8,482 bases of DNA from assembly GCA_031290725.1 (NCBI GenBank), contig JAITMZ010000208.1:1-8482 (forward strand). Direction: 5' to 3'. The translations under genes were made by a program, and so were the position numbers. The stretch is from Spirochaetaceae bacterium. GTDB taxonomy: Bacteria; Spirochaetota; Spirochaetia; Treponematales; Treponemataceae. The first letter of the stretch is position 1. Every line of letters begins with the position of its first letter. Positions 1 through 6,394 of this stretch are shown in pieces. Below the pieces are notes generated by a model. It was not told where the DNA came from and made no database searches. It saw only the letters and a program-made list of their open reading frames with translations.

Positions 1-228
1 GATTTGCTGGTCACCGGGCACACCGCCAGGATCGGCAGCGAGCAGGGGCAGTTGCGCTTGTCGGAGGAGCGGGCCAGAATTATTGCCGACTATTTGCTGG
101 AACAGGGGCGGGATACCCACGGCGTGTTCACCCGTTGGGCCGGCGGAAAAGAACCCATCGCCAGCAATAATACGGAAGAAGGGCGATCCCGAAACCGGCG
201 GGTAGAAATCACCCTTTTGGATAAGTAA
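1..228 (+). CDS. OmpA-family peptidoglycan-associated protein, C-terminal fragment
   Basis: This is the C-terminal 75 residues of a protein whose start lies left of the window; the frame is open from base 1 and ends at TAA 226-228. The visible part is an OmpA/Pal/MotB-type C-terminal domain: a GHTA turn at residues 6-9 of the visible frame, an LSEERA helix start at 20-25, and the closing NNTEEGRSRNRRVEI signature near the end. Family members sit in the periplasm or outer membrane and tie the envelope to peptidoglycan. In A. baumannii OmpA the Asp of GHTD and the Arg of LSxxRA hold diaminopimelate. Here the Arg is kept (visible residue 24) but the Asp is Ala (visible residue 9), with the same 15-residue spacing. 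The M16 peptidase starts 3 bp after the stop, so the two are probably co-transcribed. The N-terminal architecture (barrel, lipoprotein or TPR type) cannot be known from here. Confidence 0.88.
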   Translation, partial: DLLVTGHTARIGSEQGQLRLSEERARIIADYLLEQGRDTHGVFTRWAGGKEPIASNNTEEGRSRNRRVEITLLDK

Positions 229-231
229 CCC

Positions 232-3183
232 ATGTTTGACCTGCTTTCCCGGGAAGACGTGGGCGATTACGCCTCTACCGGCCTCCATTTCCGCCACCGA
301 AAAACCGGCTTGGAGGTATTCCATCTGCTGAACAGCGATGAGGAAAATCTCTTCGCCTTTGCCTTCCGCACCCCCCCCTCGAACTCCACCGGGGTCGCAC
401 ACATCCTGGAACACTCGGTACTCTGCGGTTCCCGGCGCTATCCGATCAGGGATCCCTTCGCACGGCTGGCCGGCCAAAGCATGAAGACCTTCCTGAACGC
501 CCTCACCTACCCCGACAAGACCGTGTACCCCGCCGCTTCCCCGGTGGAAACGGACTACTTCAACCTCATGGCGGTCTATGGCGACGCGGTGTTCTTCCCC
601 TTGCTGGAGCGGTGGACCTTTGACCAGGAAGCCTGGCGCCTGGAACAAGACGCCGCTGGCCGCCCATCCCTGCAGGGCGTGGTCTACAACGAAATGAAGG
701 GTGCCTACTCCAGCCTGGAGACCATCGCCGCCCGTGCAGCCTTTCGCAGCGTCCTGGAGGGCACCGTCTACCGCCACGATTCCGGGGGCGACCCGACGGA
801 AATTCCCCGGCTCACCTACGACGCCTTCCGCGCTTTCCACCGGCGCTATTACCGGCCGGACAACTGCCTGCTCTTTCTCTACGGCAGCATCCCCACAGAG
901 AAACAGCTCGCCTTCGTGGAGGGGCGCTTTCTGGAAAATGCGAATACAACCGCAAAACCGCGGCTCCCACGAACCCCCGCTGCGTGCGGCGGGGTTATTG
1001 ATTTCCCCCGCTGCGTGGCAAAGGCCGCACCCGCATCCCCAGACAGCGCGGGCTGTACCGTGCTGGTGAACTGGTTTCTGGGGGAGACCGCCGCTCTCCT
1101 GCCCCCCTCCGCTTCCTACATGGACCTGGTCTTCCTGTGGGAAGTACTGGCCGGTCATGACGGATCACCCCTCACCCGCGCTCTGGTGGAGTCCGGCCTG
1201 GGGGAAGACTTCGCGCCAAACTGCGGCTTGGAGTGCGACATCAAATACCTGGTGATGACCGCAGGCCTGCGGGGGGTGGTTCGGAAGAACGCCCCCAAGG
1301 TGGAAGAGTGCATTCGGGACACCCTGGAGAAGCTCGCCGCCAGGGGACTGCACCCCTCGGACATCGATGCGGCGATCATGTCCCTGGATTTCGCCAACCG
1401 GGAAATCACCCGGGCCGCCGGTCCCTACTCGCTGAACCTGATGCGCCGGGTGCTGCGAAGCTGGCTTTACGGCGGCCCCCCCGGCGCCTTTGTGTCCACC
1501 CGGGACGCCTTCACCGCCGTAAAGGAGCGGCTCAGCGCAAATCCCGCCTGGCTCCAGACCCTCATCCGGGAGCTGCTCTTGGACAACCGGCTCCGCACTC
1601 TGGTGACGGTCTACCCCGACAACAACTATGGGAAGCGCCGGGATGAAATCGAACAGGCCTATTGCAAAAAACTTTTGCGCCGTTTCGGTGAAAAAATTCA
1701 CCGACCCGACGGGCTGCCGGTGGGCAACGACACCGACAAGCGGGCTGAATCGGCATCCGGCCTGGCGGACTGTATTCCCCACATCAAGCCTGCGGACCTC
1801 ACCGTACGGATCGACCGCATCGCCACCGTTGTGTCGGACGCCGCGGGAATCCCCCTGTTCACCAACCGGGAGGCGGTGAACGGCATCGTCTACCTGGACG
1901 TGGCCTTCCCTGTGGACGTGCTTGCCCCGGATGACTTCCCCCTGCTGCCCTTCTTCGCCACCGCCCTGACCAACACGGCATTCGGCGGCAAAACATGGGC
2001 GGAACGGGCCGTGGACATCGGCGTTACCACCGGCGGGCTCTGGGCCAATGTGTTTACCTCGGCAGCCCCGGTGATCCTTCCCGTCGGCCTGCCCATCGCC
2101 GGTACAGCCTTTAACCGCCGCTGGCTCTTGGTCCGGGTAAAGATGCTGGCCGAAAAGACCCCGGCTGCCCTGGACCTGCTCGCCGGAGCCATCATTGGCG
2201 CGGATTTTTCCGACCTGCAGCGGCTGAAAGACCTGGCGCTGGAATGTCGAAACGACCTCAATGCATCCATTGTTCAGGCCGGGAACGAATACGCCCAGTC
2301 CAGATCCGCCATGACCTTTCACCAGTCCAAGGCGGTGGACGAACTGTGGAACGGCCTGTCCCAGTATCACACCATGCGCCGCCTGGCGGAAACCCCGGAG
2401 ACCCTCACCGCAGGCTTCCGGCGCATCCGGGAATCGCTCCTGGACGGCGGCGCCATCATCCACGCCACCGCCGACGACGAGGGGCTGTGCGTCCTGGAAA
2501 AAACCCTGGCCGCATTTTCTGCCCGGATTTCTTCCCACGGTCCCCGGCCGCCCCGCCTCTTTTTCGACGACGATTTCCTCCGCCTCGCCCGCCTTTCGGA
2601 CGTGCCCCGCCGCCCCGCCGCTGTGGAGCATTATCCCATAGCCGGCCAGGTGGGTTTCGCGTCCCTATCCTTCCGGTCGTCCCCCTTCGGTACGCCGGAG
2701 AGCGCCCACGAAGCGGTGCTGGCCCACTGGCTGTCCGGCAATCTCCTGTGGGAACGGATCCGCACCATCGGTGGGGCATACGGCGCCTTCGCCTACTCCG
2801 AGCCGCTGGAGCGGGTCTTTTCCCTAGTGAGCTACCGGGACCCCGATCCCTTCCGCTCGCTGGACGTCTTTGAGGATTGCCTGAAGGAAGCGGTGTCCAT
2901 ACAATTTGACCAAGACACCGTGGAGAAGGCCGTCACCGGTGCCTACAGCCGGGAAGTTCAGCCCCGGTCACCGGCGTCACGGGGATTCACCGGCTTTGTC
3001 CGCACCCTTTACGGTATCACCGATGAGCTCTGGGACGCCAAAATATCCGCACTGCTGGCCACCACCGGTGCGGATATCACCGCCGCCGCACAACGCCTCC
3101 TGGCCTCTTGCCAGGCCGATGCCCGCCGCACGGTCCTCGGGCAGAACAATGGGAAAGCCGCATCCCGTAGTGTCAACAAATGA
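232..3183 (+). CDS. M16C metallopeptidase, presequence protease (PreP)-like
   Basis: Intact 983-residue zinc peptidase of the insulinase/pitrilysin superfamily, PreP (M16C) branch, which normally runs about 970-1040 residues as one chain of two halves enclosing a chamber. The inverted zinc motif HILEH is at residues 57-61 (His57, Glu60 base, His61), and the distal zinc ligand is Glu154 in YNEMKG, about 93 residues on as in PreP. The C-terminal half has the substrate-binding Arg844/Tyr850 pair in an RxxGGAYG context with PreP-like spacing. No signal peptide or membrane segment is seen, so it is probably cytoplasmic. Family members degrade free, unfolded peptides of up to several tens of residues, so peptide turnover is the likely role. 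The ATG lies 3 bp after the OmpA stop with no clear Shine-Dalgarno, suggesting translational coupling. A C8 run (371-378) lies inside codons 47-49. The native substrate is unknown. Confidence 0.95.
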   Translation: MFDLLSREDVGDYASTGLHFRHRKTGLEVFHLLNSDEENLFAFAFRTPPSNSTGVAHILEHSVLCGSRRYPIRDPFARLAGQSMKTFLNALTYPDKTVYPAASPVETDYFNLMAVYGDAVFFPLLERWTFDQEAWRLEQDAAGRPSLQGVVYNEMKGAYSSLETIAARAAFRSVLEGTVYRHDSGGDPTEIPRLTYDAFRAFHRRYYRPDNCLLFLYGSIPTEKQLAFVEGRFLENANTTAKPRLPRTPAACGGVIDFPRCVAKAAPASPDSAGCTVLVNWFLGETAALLPPSASYMDLVFLWEVLAGHDGSPLTRALVESGLGEDFAPNCGLECDIKYLVMTAGLRGVVRKNAPKVEECIRDTLEKLAARGLHPSDIDAAIMSLDFANREITRAAGPYSLNLMRRVLRSWLYGGPPGAFVSTRDAFTAVKERLSANPAWLQTLIRELLLDNRLRTLVTVYPDNNYGKRRDEIEQAYCKKLLRRFGEKIHRPDGLPVGNDTDKRAESASGLADCIPHIKPADLTVRIDRIATVVSDAAGIPLFTNREAVNGIVYLDVAFPVDVLAPDDFPLLPFFATALTNTAFGGKTWAERAVDIGVTTGGLWANVFTSAAPVILPVGLPIAGTAFNRRWLLVRVKMLAEKTPAALDLLAGAIIGADFSDLQRLKDLALECRNDLNASIVQAGNEYAQSRSAMTFHQSKAVDELWNGLSQYHTMRRLAETPETLTAGFRRIRESLLDGGAIIHATADDEGLCVLEKTLAAFSARISSHGPRPPRLFFDDDFLRLARLSDVPRRPAAVEHYPIAGQVGFASLSFRSSPFGTPESAHEAVLAHWLSGNLLWERIRTIGGAYGAFAYSEPLERVFSLVSYRDPDPFRSLDVFEDCLKEAVSIQFDQDTVEKAVTGAYSREVQPRSPASRGFTGFVRTLYGITDELWDAKISALLATTGADITAAAQRLLASCQADARRTVLGQNNGKAASRSVNK

Positions 3184-3218
3184 GCTGGCGGGGGGAAAAA
3201 GCGGGCAGTCCCTCCCCC

Positions 3219-3247
3219 TTGACAGTACCTCCCCCCACCGGTATACT
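3219..3247 (+). promoter_or_regulatory. Sigma-70 promoter of the ABC ATPase gene
   Basis: TTGACA (3219-3224) and TATACT (3242-3247) are separated by exactly 17 bp. This is a full-consensus -35 and a five-of-six -10 in the only gap between the M16 and ABC genes. The canonical start would be about base 3254, an A, only 11 nt before the GTG. It makes the ABC gene a separate transcription unit from ompA-M16. Confidence 0.82.
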
Positions 3248-3252
3248 CATCC

Positions 3253-3258
3253 AAGGAG
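3253..3258 (+). promoter_or_regulatory. Shine-Dalgarno site deciding the GTG start of the ABC gene
   Basis: AAGGAG ends 6 nt before GTG 3265, which is ideal spacing and fixes this non-ATG start. It is the only strong Shine-Dalgarno in the window. The predicted transcription start falls at about 3254, so the site would sit at the extreme 5' end of the mRNA. Confidence 0.8.
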
Positions 3259-3264
3259 ACAACA

Positions 3265-4068
3265 GTGCAGCCAATTCTTGCGGTACGAAACCTTGGAAAA
3301 TGCTTTAACCTGGAGGCGGGATTTTTTGCCCGCTTCGGTCAATTCGTCCATGCGGTAAACGGGGTGTCCTTCGCCTTGTCACGGGGGGAAACCTACGGGC
3401 TGGTGGGAGAATCGGGGTGCGGTAAAACCACCACGGCGCGGCTGGTGATGGGCATGTACGGCGCCACCGCGGGGGAAGTCATCTATACCACCGCAGAGGG
3501 TGTGAGCCTGGACGTGTGCCGGGCCACAAAAAGTCAGCTCCGCTCCTACCGGGGAAATATCAAATACATATTCCAGGACCCCGCCCGTTCCCTGAACCCG
3601 CGGCTCACTGTGCGGGACATCCTATTGTCAGGATACCGGTGGTCGCCCCTGTGGCCAGGCAGGGCGGCAGCACTGGAGAAAGCCGCGGAAATTTTGGAGG
3701 AAGTGGGGCTTTCCGGGGCGGACATGGCGCGGCGGCCCCAGGATTTCTCCGGCGGGCAGCGTCAGCGCATATCCATCGCCCGGGCACTGCTCATGCGGCC
3801 GGAAATCCTGGTGTGCGACGAGGTAGTGTCCGCCTTGGACGTGTCGATCCAGGGGCAAATCCTGAACCTGCTGCTGGACCTGCGGGAAAAGTGGGGCATC
3901 TCCGTGATTTTCATTACCCACGACCTGAAGATCGCCTGTTATTTTTGCGACCGGATCGCCGTGATGCGCGGCGGGACGATTGTGGAAGAAGCGCCGGCGG
4001 CGGAGTTGTACCGAACCGCGCGGCACCCATATACCCGGGAACTGTTCGCCGGGATGGAACGCCGGTAA
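3265..4068 (+). CDS. OppF/DppF-like ABC transporter ATP-binding protein
   Basis: 267-residue nucleotide-binding subunit of the oligopeptide/dipeptide importer class, acting on the inner face of the cytoplasmic membrane. Motifs in order: Walker A GESGCGKTT (48-56), Q-loop IFQDP with Gln104, signature SGGQRQ (162-167), Walker B LVCDE with catalytic Glu186, D-loop SALD (189-192) and switch His219. The IFQDPARSLNPR stretch and the closing HPYTRELF (oligo_HPY remnant) favour OppF/DppF over other ABC classes. The usual CDEPVSALD reads CDEVVSALD here, a mild change beside the catalytic Glu that should not abolish activity. No permease, binding protein or OppD partner lies next to it, and it has its own promoter and terminator. 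It therefore probably serves a transporter encoded elsewhere, or is a lone survivor of an opp operon. The transported substrate cannot be deduced. GTG start chosen from the upstream AAGGAG. Confidence 0.93.
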   Translation: MQPILAVRNLGKCFNLEAGFFARFGQFVHAVNGVSFALSRGETYGLVGESGCGKTTTARLVMGMYGATAGEVIYTTAEGVSLDVCRATKSQLRSYRGNIKYIFQDPARSLNPRLTVRDILLSGYRWSPLWPGRAAALEKAAEILEEVGLSGADMARRPQDFSGGQRQRISIARALLMRPEILVCDEVVSALDVSIQGQILNLLLDLREKWGISVIFITHDLKIACYFCDRIAVMRGGTIVEEAPAAELYRTARHPYTRELFAGMERR

Positions 4069-4074
4069 AGACGG

Positions 4075-4109
4075 AGGGGCTTTGCCGCCGGCACCCCTTG
4101 CTTTTTTTT
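4075..4109 (+). terminator. Rho-independent terminator of the ABC ATPase gene
   Basis: Six bases past the ABC stop, outer arms AGGGG (4075-4079) and CCCCT (4094-4098) and inner arms TGCC (4083-4086) and GGCA (4090-4093) form a 9-bp stem. The stem has a one-sided 3-nt bulge and a GCC loop. It is followed by TGC and eight Ts (4102-4109). The G+C-rich hairpin plus U-tract is textbook form. Confidence 0.86.
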
Positions 4110-4127
4110 GCTCCCCTGTGTTACACT
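4098..4127 (+). promoter_or_regulatory. Promoter of the J-domain/map operon, overlapping the terminator
   Basis: TTGCTT (4098-4103) and TACACT (4122-4127) are 18 bp apart, and the terminator T-tract forms part of the spacer. The -10 lies within the short palindrome GTGTTACAC (4118-4126). The canonical start, 7 bases past the -10, is base 4134, the A of the gene's ATG. Match quality is moderate, but position and the absence of any other candidate support it. Confidence 0.65.
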
Positions 4128-4133
4128 GGGAAT

Positions 4134-4943
4134 ATGGAAGATTATTATGCCGTTCTGGGTGTGCGGCGTGACGCCACATTGTCGGAGATAAAGCGGGCAT
4201 ACCGGAAAAAGGCTAAAAAATATCACCCCGATACTGCGAAACCGGAGGATACCGGTCGGTTTATGACCGTCGCCAGGGCGTACGAAATCCTCTGCGACGC
4301 GGACCGCCGCGCCCTGTTCGATGAAACCGTGATAATGAGGTCCGCCGGTACCCCCAGCAGCGTAAGCTTTGACTACCGCGCCTGGCTTATCGCGCGGGGT
4401 GACGAGGAGAGTCTGTGCAAATTGGTGATTTTCGACCTGCTCCACAACCGGGAGGACGATGCGGTGAACGAATACGTGAATTTAGCGCTGGTCCGCCACG
4501 ATTTTTTGTTTGCCCGCTGGTTTTGCCGGGAGGATGCCATGGACTTCGGGTTTATTCTGGCGGAAGAACTGGCGCTCCGGGTCAAATACTACGAAGCCGC
4601 ACTCCTTCTGATCAACATCGTGATATTGGAACGGCGGCTGAACTATTTCCGTGGCTTTTTCCCCGAAGTGATGACCTTCACCCGGTCTATACTGCTTCGT
4701 AAACTCTCCGGCCCCTCGGTGAGCGACGAACTCGCCCTGGACGCCTGGGAACTCGCTCTGGAAGCAGACCTGGGGGACAAGCTGAACGGTGAAATTTTGG
4801 CAAAGATGGCTCGGGTGTACACCCGAATGGGCGACCTCACCGCTGCTAACCGTTGCTCCGACGAATCGGTACGGCTGAATCCCCAGCCCCTACACGCTGC
4901 CCCGCCCCCCCGCCGGATGCGGAGAAAGCGGGGTACTCCGTGA
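4134..4943 (+). CDS. J-domain (DnaJ N-terminal) protein with helical C-terminal region
   Basis: 269-residue protein opening with a complete J domain (residues about 3-65): DYYAVLGV, a basic helix, the HPD triad at 31-33, and YEILCDADRRALFD. J domains stimulate the ATPase of DnaK/Hsp70, so this is a co-chaperone. It is not DnaJ itself: there is no Gly/Phe linker, no CxxCxGxG zinc repeats and no DnaJ C-terminal fold. Residues about 75-220 look mostly helical and have no motif I recognise. Residues about 223-251 resemble one tetratricopeptide (TPR) unit. The tail is Pro/Arg-rich. The ATG at 4134 is chosen because the J domain begins immediately; the frame is open further upstream but runs antifunctionally through the ABC gene. 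There is no Shine-Dalgarno, and the predicted transcript would be leaderless. The last 4 bases overlap the start of map. The client protein is unknown. Confidence 0.87.
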   Translation: MEDYYAVLGVRRDATLSEIKRAYRKKAKKYHPDTAKPEDTGRFMTVARAYEILCDADRRALFDETVIMRSAGTPSSVSFDYRAWLIARGDEESLCKLVIFDLLHNREDDAVNEYVNLALVRHDFLFARWFCREDAMDFGFILAEELALRVKYYEAALLLINIVILERRLNYFRGFFPEVMTFTRSILLRKLSGPSVSDELALDAWELALEADLGDKLNGEILAKMARVYTRMGDLTAANRCSDESVRLNPQPLHAAPPPRRMRRKRGTP

Positions 4944-5683
4944 TTCGCCTGAAAAACGCCAAACAGATTGACGGCATCCGCATGTCCTGCCGGCTTCTCC
5001 GGCAAATGTACACCGAATTACTTCCCCGCATCAAGGCCGGGGTGACCACTGCGGATATCAGCGATTTTTGCGCCCGGTTCATCGCCTCCCACGGCGGTGA
5101 GCCCGCGTGGTTTAGCGAGGGGTTCCCTGCGGCGGCCTGCGTGTCGGTAAACCAAGAGGTAATCCACGGTGTGCCCTCCAAACAGCGGCGTATTCGGGAG
5201 GGCGACTTGGTGTCCGTGGACGTGGGCATAAAACTGGGGGGGTATATCAGCGACGCGGCGTGCACCGTCATGGTGGAGCGGGTGAGTCCGGAGGCGCGGC
5301 GCTTGGTGGAAGTGACCCACCGGTGCCTTATGGCAGGAATCGCCGCATGCAAGGCTGGAAACCGCATTTCGGACATCACCAGAGCGGTGTTCGATATTGC
5401 CAGCGCGGCGGGCTTCGGGGTGGTCCACGAATACTGCGGCCACGGGGTGGGGCTGGATGTGCACGAGGATCCCAGCATCCCCTTTGTGCCGGGCAAGGGT
5501 GCAAACCCCCGGATTCAGGCGGGGATGGTCCTGGCCATCGAGCCGATGATCAACCTGGGGACCGGCGACGTGGATATCCTGGATGACAACTGGACCGTGG
5601 TCACTGCGGACGGCAAGCTGTCCGCCCACGAAGAACACACCGTGGCGGTGTTCCCGGACCACACGGAAATTCTCACCCTCTAG
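4940..5683 (+). CDS. map: Methionine aminopeptidase, type I
   Basis: 247-residue metalloenzyme that removes the initiator Met from nascent proteins at the ribosome. All five metal ligands of the pita-bread fold are present: Asp94, Asp105, His168, Glu201 and Glu232. Each is offset by exactly 3 from E. coli Map (97, 108, 171, 204, 235). The substrate-binding His76 (E. coli His79) is also kept. There is no N-terminal zinc-finger extension, so it is the short bacterial (type Ia-like) form of normal length. The GTG at 4940 is chosen because it gives MIRLKNAKQIDGIRMSC, the family's usual start; the same frame stays open back to at least 4853, but that extension is J-gene sequence. GTG overlaps the J-gene TGA as GTGA, a classic coupled junction, and no strong Shine-Dalgarno is visible. 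Stop is TAG 5681-5683. Confidence 0.96.
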   Translation: MIRLKNAKQIDGIRMSCRLLRQMYTELLPRIKAGVTTADISDFCARFIASHGGEPAWFSEGFPAAACVSVNQEVIHGVPSKQRRIREGDLVSVDVGIKLGGYISDAACTVMVERVSPEARRLVEVTHRCLMAGIAACKAGNRISDITRAVFDIASAAGFGVVHEYCGHGVGLDVHEDPSIPFVPGKGANPRIQAGMVLAIEPMINLGTGDVDILDDNWTVVTADGKLSAHEEHTVAVFPDHTEILTL

Positions 5684-5686
5684 CAG

Positions 5687-5699
5687 CCTGTCGGACAGG
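5687..5699. repeat. 13-bp palindrome between map and the threonine synthase remnant
   Basis: CCTGTCGGACAGG reads as CCTGT/ACAGG arms around CGG, 3 bp past the map stop. With no T-run after it, it is not a normal terminator. It could be an mRNA hairpin at the map 3' end or a protein-binding operator. It could also be chance. Confidence 0.35.
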
Positions 5700-5728
5700 G
5701 TGCCGGGGAAACGCAAAAAAGAGATGCC

Positions 5729-6389
5729 ATGCAATGCGTCTGTTCAAAATGCGGTCAAACGGCACCGGTGTCCGCCACCAGGGCGGCCTGCGAATGCGGC
5801 GGTTTGTGGAAATTGGACTACACCCCGCCCCGCTTCAGTCCGGAATTGATTGACACAACCGTCTGGGGCATGTTTCGCTACCGGCACAAAAACATATATC
5901 TACGAGGTGTATGAACAATTACAGCGGATTCCCGAAGTCATTTTTGTTCCCCTGGGCAACGGCACCCTGTTTATCGGCATCATAAAGGCCCTGGAAGAAT
6001 TTTTGCGGGACGGTATCATCCGGCATATGCCCCAAATCTATGCGGTACAAAGCGAAAACTGCGCACCCTTTGCCCGGGCATTCGCGGCCGGTGACCGGCA
6101 TATCCCACCGGTACAGCCCAGCCCCACCCTGGCGGAGGGTATCGCCATCGGTATACCCATGCGGGGGGACGAGATTTTACACTATGTTTATAATCATGGT
6201 GTTATAGTGATTACCGCACCGGAAAATCGAATCCTGGAAGCCAGAGAACGGCTTGCGGCACAGGGAATTTACGGTGAGCACACCTCCGCCGCCACGTATG
6301 CCGCCTACCTCGCACTATGCGACGCCCGTGGGGAATTGCGGGATCCCCTGATCCCCATGTGCGGAGCCGGGTTGAAGTCGGACCATTAA
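5729..6389 (+). pseudogene. Threonine synthase-family gene, internal deletion plus frameshift
   Basis: Two pieces of one PLP-dependent threonine-synthase-type gene lie in different frames. Piece one (ATG 5729 to TGA 5912-5914, 61 residues) has the N-terminal zinc-ribbon-like cysteines (CxxC at 5-8, CxC at 21-23, then GG) and runs to WGMFRYRH, the segment just before the catalytic domain. Piece two, open to TAA 6387-6389, begins at GTKTYIYE (5883) and contains the PLP phosphate loop VPLGNGTL, SENCAPFARAF and the closing GAGLK. By comparison with complete threonine synthases (about 350-400 residues), roughly 150 residues are missing, including the GSFKDR segment with the PLP-binding Lys. The join lies near 5876-5888 and shifts the frame by one. 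No other stops interrupt either piece, so the loss looks recent, or it is an assembly collapse. An active enzyme cannot be made. The original substrate could differ from O-phosphohomoserine, since the family is broad. Confidence 0.87.
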
Positions 6390-6394
6390 AAGTG

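Noticed and set aside
1165..2631. Long open frame (488 codons) on the minus strand opposite the M16 gene
   Set aside because: Long antisense frames arise readily in G+C-rich coding DNA. Its translation is low-complexity Gly/Val/Gln-rich with no family signature, and the plus strand carries an intact M16C enzyme with all key residues.
3190..3218. GGGGGG / CCCCC inverted repeat after the M16 gene as a terminator
   Set aside because: The stem is short with a loop of about 18 nt, and no T-tract follows; TTGACA of the next promoter begins at once.
3516..4133. Upstream extension of the J-domain frame into the ABC gene
   Set aside because: The extension is an out-of-frame reading of the ABC ATPase. 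The J domain starts at ATG 4134, and a terminator and promoter lie between the two genes.
4853..4939. Longer start for methionine aminopeptidase
   Set aside because: These codons are the J-gene tail in another frame. GTG 4940 gives the family's normal N-terminus and a GTGA overlap.
5850..5882. Treating the C-terminal threonine synthase half as a separate gene starting at TTG 5850
   Set aside because: The first 11 codons are out-of-frame N-terminal sequence, there is no ribosome site, and the protein would lack the PLP lysine and half the fold.
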